Of a stretch of 64,000 nt of DNA, positions 25,699 through 34,567 are shown one piece after another (the first letter of the stretch is position 1; the number at the start of each line of letters is the position of its first letter). The notes below the pieces were generated by a model that saw only the letters and a list, made by a program, of their open reading frames with translations, did no database searches and was not told the origin of the DNA. Source of the DNA: Gammaproteobacteria bacterium. GTDB taxonomy: Bacteria; Pseudomonadota; Gammaproteobacteria; Chromatiales; Chromatiaceae. The stretch is from the NCBI GenBank assembly GCA_020445415.1, contig JAGRGP010000015.1:17211-81210 (forward strand), given 5' to 3'. The position numbers were made by a program, and so were the translations under genes.

Positions 25699-26601
25699 AT
25701 GTGCATATTGAATCTGTCGAATAACCATCGGGGTTTGTTACTACTTTCGTTACTCATCCTGACGAGTTTCGATGTCTGGGCGGTTCCGCCACTAGTGGAC
25801 GGAAACTGGTTGGAAGCCCGTCTTGGAACTCCGGGGTTGGTGATTGTCGATATGAGTTCTGAAAAAGCCCAATATCAGCGTTTTCATTTGCCAGGTGCGG
25901 TGCGTTTACCCTATGAAGCGCTCGTCACTCGCCGCTCCGACGGGGTCTCCCAACGTGTCGGTGATCGTAGACTCGTGCAGATCCTGGGACTGCTGGGCAT
26001 CGAGGTGGACGATCATGTGGTCATTTACGATGATATGGGCGGCCTCCATGGCGGACGGCTTTACTGGGAACTGGAACGTATCGGACATCCGTCCGTCTCA
26101 TTATTGGACGGTGGTCTGGTTAGGTGGATCTTAGACGGAAGAAAAGTAGATAATCTTCCGGTTCGGCCAGAAAGAGCGAACTATCTGCCCGCGGACAAAC
26201 TTCGCCAAAATCTGGCGGATGTACCCATGGTCGTGGAGGCGATCACCAATCACGAGATCGTGTTGCTCGACGTTCGCAGCGAGAAAGAATATAAGGGCAG
26301 TCGAAATGTCAAGCGCAGCGGCCACATCCCAGGAGCTAGGTGGTGGTCTTGGGACCAAGCGGTGGACTTCAACGGAGGATTCGTGGCGGCTGATCCGAAG
26401 CAGCTGCTAGAAAGCCTGGGCGCGGTAGGTGCGAAACCGGAGACCACGGTAATCGCGTATTGTCGCTCCGGACACAGGGCGTCTCAAACCTATTTCACGT
26501 TGCGCTGGCTAGGATTTGAGGATGTTCGGGTCTACGATGGCTCCACCGCCGAGTGGTCGGCGCGCAACGATCTGCCAATTAGAACCGGCAGACAACCCTG
26601 A
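25699..26601 (+). CDS. Exported tandem-rhodanese thiosulfate sulfurtransferase
   Basis: A 300-residue protein with an N-terminal signal peptide (hydrophobic LLLLSLLILTSF, cleavage near VWA-VPP at residue 28), so it acts in the periplasm. It has two rhodanese domains. The first (about 30-145) is inactive, with aspartate where the loop cysteine would be (VVIYDDMGGLHGG). The second (about 170-295) carries the active loop CRSGHRA with C255. Such enzymes move sulfane sulfur from thiosulfate or another donor to an acceptor such as cyanide or a thiol. The export fits a sulfur-oxidising life style, which is inference. It converges on thrH. Confidence 0.9.
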   Translation: MCILNLSNNHRGLLLLSLLILTSFDVWAVPPLVDGNWLEARLGTPGLVIVDMSSEKAQYQRFHLPGAVRLPYEALVTRRSDGVSQRVGDRRLVQILGLLGIEVDDHVVIYDDMGGLHGGRLYWELERIGHPSVSLLDGGLVRWILDGRKVDNLPVRPERANYLPADKLRQNLADVPMVVEAITNHEIVLLDVRSEKEYKGSRNVKRSGHIPGARWWSWDQAVDFNGGFVAADPKQLLESLGAVGAKPETTVIAYCRSGHRASQTYFTLRWLGFEDVRVYDGSTAEWSARNDLPIRTGRQP

Positions 26602-26619
26602 ATTTTGGCGACCTTCGGG

Positions 26620-27237
26620 TTAGGCTGTGATTTGCCGTAGGCTAGCGTCGCAAAAAGCGTTTCGAAACGCATGATAGTCGGTAACCACGGGATATTCAGG
26701 GAATTCATCCACCACATTCTGCGGGGGGTTGAACAAGATGCCCCGATCAGCCTCGGCGAGCATGCCTGTATCGTTATAGGAGTCACCGGCGGCAATTACC
26801 CGGAAGTTTAGAGAATGGAACGCTTGCACCGACGCCCTTTTAGGGTCCTTTTGCCGAAGATGGTAGTCTGTTACCAGGCCGTTTTGGTCGATGCTTAAGC
26901 GATGACAAAGCAGCGTAGGGTGACCGAGTTGACGCATGAGTGGCGCGGCAAACTCGTAAAAGGTATCGGATAAGATTATGACTTGGAAGCGCTCGCGCAG
27001 CCAGTCGAGGAACTCACCAGCTCCCTCCAATGGAGCCATTCCTGCAATGACATCCTGTATGTCATGCAAGCCGAGCCGATGTTCGGCGAGCAGGCGCAGG
27101 CGCTGCCGCATCAGTACATCGTAGTCTGGAATATCCCGAGTCGTGGCCCTGAGGTCGTCTATTCCCGTGCGTTCTGCGAAGCTGATCCAGATTTCCGGTA
27201 CCAGCACCCCTTCCAAGTCGAGACAGGCTATTTCCAA
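26620..27237 (-). CDS. thrH: Phosphoserine phosphatase / homoserine phosphotransferase ThrH
   Basis: A HAD-superfamily enzyme that dephosphorylates phosphoserine and can transfer the phosphate to homoserine, linking serine and threonine synthesis. The 205-residue frame from TTG 27237 begins with the sequence LEIACLDLEGVLVPE, as ThrH proteins do, and has ILSDTFYEF, HKxL-type CHRLSIDQ, and AAGDSYNDTGML. GGAGG lies eight bases before this TTG. A second TTG at 27252 would add five residues. The length equals that of Pseudomonas ThrH. It is followed upstream on the same strand by a tRNA gene. Confidence 0.94.
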   Translation of the reverse strand: MEIACLDLEGVLVPEIWISFAERTGIDDLRATTRDIPDYDVLMRQRLRLLAEHRLGLHDIQDVIAGMAPLEGAGEFLDWLRERFQVIILSDTFYEFAAPLMRQLGHPTLLCHRLSIDQNGLVTDYHLRQKDPKRASVQAFHSLNFRVIAAGDSYNDTGMLAEADRGILFNPPQNVVDEFPEYPVVTDYHAFRNAFCDASLRQITA

Positions 27238-27363
27238 GTGACAGTCCTCCAATCCGCCGTTGTCGTTAACGACTGTCCTCTAGCCGAGTTCAGCTTCAAC
27301 CGCAATACCGCCAACCGGCAGATTGCAACGGGCGGTATTCAGGCCGCCGGTATGAGAAGTAAG

Positions 27364-27439
27364 TGGTACTCCCTAGGGGAATCGAACCCCTGTTACCGCC
27401 GTGAGAGGGCGGCGTCCTGGACCGCTAGACGAAGGGAGC
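27364..27439 (-). tRNA. tRNA-Glu, anticodon CTC, CCA encoded
   Basis: The minus strand reads GCTCCCTTCGTCTAGCGGTC at the 5' end and folds as a standard 76-base tRNA. The anticodon arm CCGCC-CTCTCAC-GGCGG gives anticodon CTC (decodes GAG), the T-arm is CAGGG-GTTCGAT-CCCCT type, and the 3' end is A73-CCA. Body and loops match gammaproteobacterial tRNA-Glu. The first acceptor pair is G1-U72, a wobble, not G-C. It is a lone tRNA between thrH and pcnB. Confidence 0.95.
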
Positions 27440-27575
27440 GTCAATCCATGAGGCAGTGTATTATACCCATGCCCGCGCGGGCCTCAAGTGTGCGCTTTAC
27501 CTTTTTTCGCTTACATGCTCGAGTTTATTTCGCCCGGAGCCAAATCACAGCATAGCCAAAGATTAGGATAAGAAG

Positions 27576-28874
27576 ATCAACAAGCCAATCGTCATACCCC
27601 GCCAGGAGCACAACATCTCAAGGGCAGATATCAGCGAGAATGCGGTCAAGGTGTTGTACCGTCTCAAGAATGCAGGATTCCAAGCCTACCTGGTTGGCGG
27701 CGGGGTACGTGATCTGCTGTTAGGCCGCGAACCCAAGGATTTTGATGTTGTTACCAATGCCAGTCCTGAACAAGTGCGGGGCGTATTTCGAAATTGCCGC
27801 TTAATCGGGCGTCGATTTCGTTTGGCGCATGTGCACTTTGGCAGCGAAATCATCGAAGTGGCGACGTTTCGGAGTATGCAAGATGTAGGGTCTACCGCGG
27901 AACGGAGCTCCGAACACAACGGTATGCTGCTGCGGGACAACGTGTACGGCACGATTGAGGAAGATGTCCTGCGGCGGGATTTCACAGTCAATGCTCTGTA
28001 CTACAATATCGACGATTTTTCGGTCATCGATTACGTTGGCGGATTACAGGATCTTGAGCAGGGGACCCTGCGACTTTTAGGCGAGCCCCATACCCGTTAT
28101 CGGGAGGATCCGGTCAGGATGTTGCGAGCGGTGCGCTTTGCGGCAAAACTCGGCTTCAAGATCGATCAGGCCTGCGAGCACCCAATGCGGGAATCGGGCG
28201 CCCTACTGGCCGGTGTTCCTGCGGCCCGGCTTTTCGATGAAAGCCTCAAACTGTTTATGGGTGGCACGGCGGTACAGTCTTTCGAAAAACTCAGACACTA
28301 CGATCTTTTCTCCCGGATTTTTCCCGAAACTGATCGGTGCCTGTCCTACCAGGAGCATGAGTTTCCCATTACCTTTGTCATGAAGGGTATGGAAAACACC
28401 GATATCCGGATCTCCGAGGGCAAGCCGGTAACGCCCGCGTTCTTATTTGCGGTACTGCTTTGGGAACCGGTAAGGCGACGTACCGCGTTGTTGGTTGCGG
28501 GCGGGATGCCGATGTCCTTGGCCATTCATCAGGCGGGTGGCGAGGTGGTTGCCGGACAGATTCAACACGTCTCCATTCCACGCCGGTATACCATGCCCAT
28601 GCGCGAGATCTGGAATCTCCAGCACCGGCTGGAAAACCCGGGTGCAAAGCGGTCACGGCGTTTGCTGGCTGCCCCGCGCTTCCGCGCAGGTTATGATTTT
28701 TTACTGCTGCGTGCGCTGGCGGGAGAGGTTGATCAGGAACTCGCTGATTGGTGGACCAGAGCGCAGGAAAACAATGAACCGGCGAGATCGCCGGAACTAC
28801 CGGGGGTGGGGGATAAGCCAAGGAGAGGGCGCCGCCGCCGACGCAAACGCCCTGAAAGTAGCGGAGACCGATGA
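27576..28874 (+). CDS. pcnB: Poly(A) polymerase I, apparently with an ATC start codon
   Basis: PcnB adds poly(A) tails that mark RNA for decay. The nucleotidyltransferase head has VGGGVRDLLLG and the metal-binding DFD in PKDFDVVTNASP. RNA-binding and tail domains follow, ending in the basic string RRGRRRRRKR. The first ATG/GTG/TTG in frame is GTG 27651, but 25 codons before it encode VIPRQEHNISRADISENAVK, which is conserved family sequence. A stop at 27564-27566 leaves no standard start in between. ATC 27576, with AGGA seven bases upstream, is the best start and gives 432 residues. E. coli pcnB also uses a non-AUG start (AUU). folK follows after 21 bases. Confidence 0.9.
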   Translation: MNKPIVIPRQEHNISRADISENAVKVLYRLKNAGFQAYLVGGGVRDLLLGREPKDFDVVTNASPEQVRGVFRNCRLIGRRFRLAHVHFGSEIIEVATFRSMQDVGSTAERSSEHNGMLLRDNVYGTIEEDVLRRDFTVNALYYNIDDFSVIDYVGGLQDLEQGTLRLLGEPHTRYREDPVRMLRAVRFAAKLGFKIDQACEHPMRESGALLAGVPAARLFDESLKLFMGGTAVQSFEKLRHYDLFSRIFPETDRCLSYQEHEFPITFVMKGMENTDIRISEGKPVTPAFLFAVLLWEPVRRRTALLVAGGMPMSLAIHQAGGEVVAGQIQHVSIPRRYTMPMREIWNLQHRLENPGAKRSRRLLAAPRFRAGYDFLLLRALAGEVDQELADWWTRAQENNEPARSPELPGVGDKPRRGRRRRRKRPESSGDR

Positions 28875-28895
28875 CCGGAAGAGGGGAAAGCTGGC

Positions 28896-29387
28896 TTGTC
28901 CGATGACGGGGTACAAGTATTTGTCGGCATCGGCAGCAATCAGGAGCAGCCGCTGAATCAGGTTGCCCGTGCTTGTGCTACCTTGGCGGGATTACCCCAG
29001 TGCCGGAATTTTCAGTGTTCTCCATTCTACCGGAGTCCTCCCATGGGTCCCCAGGATCAGCCCGACTACATCAATGCCGTCGCTGGGTTTTACTCCCACC
29101 AGGATCCCCACGCTTTATTGAAAGCGTTCCAGACGATAGAGCGGCGGCAAGGTCGTACCCGGACCCTACGCTGGGGGCCACGGACACTCGATTTGGACCT
29201 GCTGCTGTACGGCGATCAAGTGATAGTTACCGATGATCTCACCGTGCCGCATCCAGGTCTGCCAGAGCGGGCCTTCGTACTCTATCCGTTGTACGATATT
29301 TCGCCGCAATTGGTGGTACCCGGGTTGGGGCCTTTGGTTGAGCTGCTAGAGCGCTGTTCCGCCGAAGGGATACGGCGAATCGAATAA
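28896..29387 (+). CDS. folK: 2-amino-4-hydroxy-6-hydroxymethyldihydropteridine pyrophosphokinase
   Basis: HPPK transfers pyrophosphate from ATP to the pterin precursor of folate. The 163-residue protein has the N-terminal VFVGIGSNQEQP, the pterin-binding SPFYRSPPMGPQDQPDYINAV, and the nucleotide/metal motif RWGPRTLDLDLLLYGD. The start is TTG 28896, preceded by GAGGGG; no ATG is available at a sensible place. It sits in the conserved order pcnB-folK-panB-panC. Confidence 0.95.
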   Translation: MSDDGVQVFVGIGSNQEQPLNQVARACATLAGLPQCRNFQCSPFYRSPPMGPQDQPDYINAVAGFYSHQDPHALLKAFQTIERRQGRTRTLRWGPRTLDLDLLLYGDQVIVTDDLTVPHPGLPERAFVLYPLYDISPQLVVPGLGPLVELLERCSAEGIRRIE

Positions 29388-29515
29388 GGTATTATCGATT
29401 TCTAGTGGCAAACGAATGGTGTATATTGCGTTGCACAATAATGGAAATTTCTGGACCATCTGGTAACTGGGCTGAAATTTGAGCCTGGTAACCCTCACTT
29501 CGGACCACGAAGATT

Positions 29516-30313
29516 ATGAGCAATATTACTATCGCCACCCTGATGCAGATGAAGGAGCAGGGTGAAAAAATCGCCATGCTGACCAGCTATGATGCCAGTT
29601 TTACCCGTCAACTTGAGGAAGCGGGGATAGAAGCCATTTTGGTTGGTGACTCATTGGGCATGGTGATCCAGGGCCAGGAGAGCACGCTGCCGGTGGGCGT
29701 GGATGATATGGTCTACCATACCCGCTGCGTGGCTCGGGGTAGGCAGCGGGCATTGTTGATCGCCGATATGCCGTTCATGAGCTACAGTTCTGCCAATCAG
29801 GCCTTGGGCACGGCCGGTCGCCTCATGAAGGAGGGGGGGGCTCACATGGTCAAGCTCGAAGGTGGCGCCACGCAGTTGGAGACGGTTCATCAGTTAACGG
29901 CCAGTGGCATTCCGGTCTGCGCTCATCTCGGACTGTTACCCCAGTCGGTCTACAAACTCGGCGGTTATCGGGTTCAAGGACGGGATGAGGAGGCGGCTAG
30001 GGTTATCAAAGAGGATGCCATGGCGCTGGAGTCGGCGGGAGCCAAGCTGCTGGTCCTGGAATGTGTTCCCAGTTCGCTGGCAAGCGCCATAAGCGAGCTG
30101 TTGGAAATTCCAGTGATTGGCATCGGAGCGGGATCGGGGTGTGACGGGCAGGTGTTGGTGTTGTATGACATGCTCGGTGTCTCTAGGGGACGGCGTCCAC
30201 GATTTGTCAAAGACTTTCTGGAGGGGGCTGGTTCGGTATCCGGGGCAATTAGTGCCTATGTTCAGGCCGTAAAGAATGGGAGTTTCCCGGGACCCGAGCA
30301 CAGCTTCCAATGA
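29516..30313 (+). CDS. panB: 3-methyl-2-oxobutanoate hydroxymethyltransferase
   Basis: First committed enzyme of pantothenate synthesis: it adds a hydroxymethyl group from methylene-tetrahydrofolate to ketoisovalerate. The 265-residue TIM-barrel protein shows the metal-ligand motif AILVGDSLGMVIQG, MVKLEGG, GHLGLLPQS-type AHLGLLPQSVYKLGGY, and VIGIGAGSGCDGQVLV. Length is normal. Its stop overlaps the panC start (ATGA), so the two are coupled. Confidence 0.96.
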   Translation: MSNITIATLMQMKEQGEKIAMLTSYDASFTRQLEEAGIEAILVGDSLGMVIQGQESTLPVGVDDMVYHTRCVARGRQRALLIADMPFMSYSSANQALGTAGRLMKEGGAHMVKLEGGATQLETVHQLTASGIPVCAHLGLLPQSVYKLGGYRVQGRDEEAARVIKEDAMALESAGAKLLVLECVPSSLASAISELLEIPVIGIGAGSGCDGQVLVLYDMLGVSRGRRPRFVKDFLEGAGSVSGAISAYVQAVKNGSFPGPEHSFQ

Positions 30314-31167
30314 TATCCGAGCAGAAAGCCAAGAATCTCAGGCAGCATATTTCCCGCTGGCGTTCCGCGGGGCAGCGGATTGCCTTGGTCCCGACGATGG
30401 GCAACCTCCATGAGGGACACCTGAAGTTGGTGGATCGGGCCCACGGCTTGGCAGATAAAGTAGTTGTCTCCCTATTCGTCAATCCACTGCAGTTTGGAGA
30501 AGGAGAGGATTTGGACAGTTATCCTCGGACACTGGCGGAGGATTGTAACTATTTAGTGGAGCGGCACACCGATCTACTATTCAATCCACCGATATCCGAG
30601 GTCTATTCCCGTCCGCGTTCCGAGGAAACCCGCGTGGAGGTTCCCGGGATATCCTCCATACTTTGCGGCAAGTCCCGCCCGGGCCATTTTATCGGCGTCA
30701 CCACCGTGGTTTGCAAGCTGTTCAACATGGTGCAGCCCGATGTGGCGTTATTTGGCGAAAAGGATTATCAACAGTTAGTCGTCATACGCCGAATGGTGGA
30801 GGATTTACGGATCCCCGTCGACATCGAGGGCGTGGCAACCGTTAGGGAAACCGATGGCTTGGCGATGAGTTCTCGAAACGGGTATCTGACTCCTGATGAA
30901 CGGAGTATTGCTCCGGCGCTTTTCCGGGTGCTTCGGCAAACGGCAGAACAGCTAACCAGCGTGACTGAAACAGGCCCGTTTCCGGATCTGGAACAGGCGG
31001 CCCTAGTTGCCATACGGGATGCGGGGCTGAAGCCCGATTATTTCCAAATCCGACGGGCCAGCGATCTTGGCGTACCGGGTGACGATGACCGGGATCTTGT
31101 GATCCTCGGGGCTGCGTTCCTCGGCAAAGCCCGCTTGATCGACAATATTCAGGTCCGCCTCACATAA
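30310..31167 (+). CDS. panC: Pantothenate synthetase
   Basis: PanC joins pantoate and beta-alanine using ATP. The 285-residue protein has the nucleotidyltransferase motif PTMGNLHEGHLKLVDRA, the pantoate-binding FVNPLQFGEGEDLDSYPR, KDYQQLVVIRRMV and SSRNGYL. It overlaps panB by four bases. Many proteobacteria have panD after panC; here a convergent glgA follows, so beta-alanine must be supplied by a panD elsewhere or by another route. Confidence 0.96.
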   Translation: MISEQKAKNLRQHISRWRSAGQRIALVPTMGNLHEGHLKLVDRAHGLADKVVVSLFVNPLQFGEGEDLDSYPRTLAEDCNYLVERHTDLLFNPPISEVYSRPRSEETRVEVPGISSILCGKSRPGHFIGVTTVVCKLFNMVQPDVALFGEKDYQQLVVIRRMVEDLRIPVDIEGVATVRETDGLAMSSRNGYLTPDERSIAPALFRVLRQTAEQLTSVTETGPFPDLEQAALVAIRDAGLKPDYFQIRRASDLGVPGDDDRDLVILGAAFLGKARLIDNIQVRLT

Positions 31168-31194
31168 AACTCAGCCAGCCCGGGCCTCGGGCGT

Positions 31195-32682
31195 TTAGGG
31201 TATGCCCAAGCCGGTTAACGGGTTCTGGGCAGGGTCGTCTATTGCCTTTTGGTAAATCACGAGATAATTCTGGGCACTGCTATCCCAACTGAAGTCTTGA
31301 GACATGCCGCTGATAGCAAGTTTTGACCACCATGACTTGGGGCGGCTCCAAAAATCGATAGCGCGCTCTACCGCACGCCACAGTGCGCTTTCGTGTGGAT
31401 AGTCAAATACAAAGCCGGTAGCGCTGGCATTTAGCAGGCTCTTGGGAGTTGCATCTACCACAGTGTCGGCCAGTCCGCCCGTGCGATGTACGATGGGGAC
31501 TGTACCGTAGCGCAGGCTGTAGAGCTGGTTGAGCCCACAGGGCTCAAATCGGGACGGCATCAGGAAACAGTCACAAGCAGCCTCGATCCTGTGGGCAAGC
31601 TGTTCGTCATATCCAATCACCGCGGCGACCCGGCTGGGATGGGCCCCGGCAGTCTGGAGCAGGGATCTTTCCAATCCCGAGTCACCTGATCCCAGCAGTA
31701 CCAGCTGCAGGTCTGGCCGTTGTAACATACCGGGCAAAACATTGAGAATGAGGTCTACTCCCTTTTGTTCGACCAGCCTGCCAATGTGGCCAAACATCTG
31801 GGCATCTTCGTTTTGCGGTAGCCCAAGCTCCTGCTGCAGCGCCAGTTTGTTGGAAACCTTCCGCTCGAAGGTGGTTTGGTCGAAATGTTGAACGATCGAC
31901 GGATCCGTTGCCGGATCCCATAGCAAATAGTCGATTCCGTTTAACACCCCCTGAAGGCGGGTAACCCGGTGTTGAAGAAGCCCCTCCAGTCCATAGCCCA
32001 GCGCTGGGGTACAGATTTCCCTGGCATAGGTGGGACTTACCGTGGTGATCCAGTCAGAGAATGCCAAACCTCCCTTGATAAACGAGAAATTTCGATGGAA
32101 CTCCAGTCCCTGAGGCGACCAGAGCGCGGGATCCAGGTTCAATGAATCAAATGTTGCCCGGTCGAATACCCCCTGGTAGGCAAGATTGTGAATCGTGAAA
32201 AGGGTAGCGGGGCGATTTTCCTCGGTGGCCAGAAATGCCGGTACCAGACCGGTCTGCCAGTCGTTGCAGTGAACTAGGTCAGGATTCCACCCCAGTCCCG
32301 CGCGATTCATGGACAGAGCGGCGATGGCCCGGCAAAACAGCGAAAACCGTTGTGCGTTGTCGGGCCAATCGGTGCCCGCGGACGTGGTATACGGATTACC
32401 CCGGCGATCAAACAGGTGGGGGGCGTCGATCAAGTACAGAGGCAGTTGTGGCCCCAGGTGACCCTCCAATATGCGCACCGGATCGGCGCTTCCGGGAAGC
32501 GCCAATTTTGCTACCTCAACCAAAGGCGAGGATTTTTCCACGGCGGCGGGGTAAGCAGGTAGCACCAGGCGTACATCGTGACCCAATCCTGCAATGGCCT
32601 GGGGCAAGCTGCCCGCCACGTCTGCTAACCCGCCGGTCTTTATTAGCGGTTGAGCCTCGCTGGCGGCAAACAGGATTTTCAT
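31195..32682 (-). CDS. glgA: Glycogen synthase (ADP-glucose)
   Basis: A GT5 enzyme that extends alpha-1,4-glucan from ADP-glucose. The 495-residue protein has the N-terminal donor-binding KTGGLADVAGSLP, HNLAYQGVF, and the C-terminal catalytic segment PSRFEPCGLNQLYSLRYGT with RTGGLADTV. ATG 32682 begins MKILFAASEAQPL, typical of the family. It is convergent with panC and divergent from pgi, at one edge of the alpha-glucan gene island. Confidence 0.96.
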   Translation of the reverse strand: MKILFAASEAQPLIKTGGLADVAGSLPQAIAGLGHDVRLVLPAYPAAVEKSSPLVEVAKLALPGSADPVRILEGHLGPQLPLYLIDAPHLFDRRGNPYTTSAGTDWPDNAQRFSLFCRAIAALSMNRAGLGWNPDLVHCNDWQTGLVPAFLATEENRPATLFTIHNLAYQGVFDRATFDSLNLDPALWSPQGLEFHRNFSFIKGGLAFSDWITTVSPTYAREICTPALGYGLEGLLQHRVTRLQGVLNGIDYLLWDPATDPSIVQHFDQTTFERKVSNKLALQQELGLPQNEDAQMFGHIGRLVEQKGVDLILNVLPGMLQRPDLQLVLLGSGDSGLERSLLQTAGAHPSRVAAVIGYDEQLAHRIEAACDCFLMPSRFEPCGLNQLYSLRYGTVPIVHRTGGLADTVVDATPKSLLNASATGFVFDYPHESALWRAVERAIDFWSRPKSWWSKLAISGMSQDFSWDSSAQNYLVIYQKAIDDPAQNPLTGLGIP

Positions 32683-32843
32683 AACTCAAACACTCCGAGG
32701 ATTCATTATTATTGAGATTAGCGATGCCCCAGCCCGGACAGATTCGGTAAAGTTTTGCCACAGTCAGTAAACAAAGTTGAGCTATTATAACGGTTTTACC
32801 CAGTATTTCCTCGAGTCACGCAGACGCGGTTTGGTGGAGCCTT

Positions 32844-34490
32844 ATGAATTCAATTGATGAAAGCAGTGAGTGGCAGGCCCTGGAACGGCATTGGTCCGAG
32901 TGTGAAACGGTTCAGATGCGCGACCTGTTCGCCAAGGAGCTGGACAGATTTGAACGGATGTCTCTTGAGGCGTGCGGCATACTACTTGATTATTCAAAGA
33001 ATCGTATCACTGGGGACACCCTCAAACTGCTCTTTGCGCTGGCAGAGTATGTGGACCTCAAGGGATGGATCGGGCGCATGTTCGGCGGGGAGCCGATTAA
33101 CAATACCGAGCACCGGTCTGTACTGCACGTGGCGCTGCGCAATCGAGCGGGTGTGCCGATCCGAGTAGGTGGTGCGGATGTCATGCCCGCGGTTGAGGCG
33201 GTTCTGAAACAGATGGAAGGTTTCTCTAACGCTGTGCGGGGTGGTGAATGGAAAGGATTTACCGGTCGACGGATCACCGATGTGGTGAATATCGGAATTG
33301 GTGGTTCTAATCTCGGTCCACTGATGGTGACGGAGGCGCTCGGCCATTATCAGACTCCCGAACTGCGAGTACACTTTGTCTCCAATGTGGATCCCACCCA
33401 TCTGTCCGAGACACTCAAACCGCTAAATCCCGAATCCACGCTCTTTATTATTGCCTCCAAGACCTTCACCACTCAGGAGACGTTGGCCAATGCCCATGCC
33501 GCTAGGGATTGGTGTCTGGCGACCTTGGGAGACCGGTCGGCAGTTGCCAGCCATTTTGTCGCGATTTCCACCAACGGGCCCGCGGTGAAGGACTTTGGAA
33601 TCGACACCGGCAACATGTTTGAATTCTGGGACTGGGTGGGTGGCCGTTACTCGCTGTGGTCATCCATCGGCCTGCCGATTGCTTTGGCGGTGGGTATGGA
33701 AAATTTCTATGAGTTGCTGGCCGGCGCCGAGGAAATGGACCGTCATTTTCAATCTGCTCCGTTCCCGGAGAACATGCCAGTAGTGCTCGCGCTATTAGGG
33801 GTTTGGTACCATAATTTTGTCGGCGTGGGGAGCCACGCGATTCTCCCCTACGATCAGTATTTAAGACACCTGCCGGCCTACCTTCAACAGGCCGACATGG
33901 AGAGCAATGGCAAGCGGGTCAATCGACAGGGGAAGCCCGTGCAAATCAGCACCGGCCCGGTTATCTGGGGAGCTGCGGGAACCGATGGCCAACATGCCTT
34001 TTACCAATTGATTCACCAAGGGACTCAGTTGATCACCAGCGACTTTATCGCCTCGGCGCAGAGCCACAACGAGCTGGGCGATCAACACCTCAAGCTATTA
34101 TCCAACTTCTTTGCCCAGACCGAGGCATTGATGAAGGGACGTACCAGGGAGGAGGCACGGCAGGAGTTAACCGGGAAGGGGTTGTCCGTGGAGCAGCTGG
34201 AAATGTTACTGCCCCATAAGATATTTCCTGGCAACCGCCCCACTAACAGCCTTCTCATCGATAAACTTACTCCGAGGCGGCTAGGTTCATTGATCGCGCT
34301 ATACGAGCATAAGATATTTGTTCAAGGTGTCATTTGGCAGATCAACTCGTTCGACCAATGGGGTGTGGAGCTTGGCAAGCAACTGGCGGGCGTAATCCTG
34401 AATGAGTTGGGGGAGGGTGCGTCCACAGGCAACCACGATGCCTCGACCTGTGGATTGATCGACCGATTCAAGCGGCTAAGATACCGCTAG
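32844..34490 (+). CDS. pgi: Glucose-6-phosphate isomerase
   Basis: Interconverts glucose-6-phosphate and fructose-6-phosphate. The 548-residue protein shows the phosphate-sugar motif [19 protein letters not shown], the catalytic region [17 protein letters not shown], and the C-terminal signature [28 protein letters not shown] ribosome site precedes ATG 32844. Lying between glgA and glgB, it connects gluconeogenic fructose-6-phosphate with glycogen synthesis. Confidence 0.97.
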   Translation: MNSIDESSEWQALERHWSECETVQMRDLFAKELDRFERMSLEACGILLDYSKNRITGDTLKLLFALAEYVDLKGWIGRMFGGEPINNTEHRSVLHVALRNRAGVPIRVGGADVMPAVEAVLKQMEGFSNAVRGGEWKGFTGRRITDVVNIGIGGSNLGPLMVTEALGHYQTPELRVHFVSNVDPTHLSETLKPLNPESTLFIIASKTFTTQETLANAHAARDWCLATLGDRSAVASHFVAISTNGPAVKDFGIDTGNMFEFWDWVGGRYSLWSSIGLPIALAVGMENFYELLAGAEEMDRHFQSAPFPENMPVVLALLGVWYHNFVGVGSHAILPYDQYLRHLPAYLQQADMESNGKRVNRQGKPVQISTGPVIWGAAGTDGQHAFYQLIHQGTQLITSDFIASAQSHNELGDQHLKLLSNFFAQTEALMKGRTREEARQELTGKGLSVEQLEMLLPHKIFPGNRPTNSLLIDKLTPRRLGSLIALYEHKIFVQGVIWQINSFDQWGVELGKQLAGVILNELGEGASTGNHDASTCGLIDRFKRLRYR

Positions 34491-34529
34491 TTGAGCGACT
34501 GGCGCCTCGTAAACATCGGCCTGTTCTCC

Positions 34530-34548
34530 CCCCGCGTCTGTGGCGGGG
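34530..34548. terminator. Hairpin in the convergent pgi/glgB gap
   Basis: CCCCGC and GCGGGG form a six-bp GC stem with a seven-base loop between the stop codons of two convergent genes. There is no T-run, so a terminator role is only suggested by position. Confidence 0.3.
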
Positions 34549-34567
34549 TGAATGGTGGTCAAGCACC

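Noticed and set aside
25488..25724. 78-codon frame before the sulfurtransferase
   Set aside because: It overlaps the sulfurtransferase signal peptide in another phase and has random composition.
26983..27555. 190-codon plus-strand frame across thrH and the tRNA
   Set aside because: It is antisense to two well-supported genes and includes the tRNA.
31168..31194. Short GC hairpin between panC and glgA as a terminator
   Set aside because: Only five base pairs and no run of T; too weak to call.
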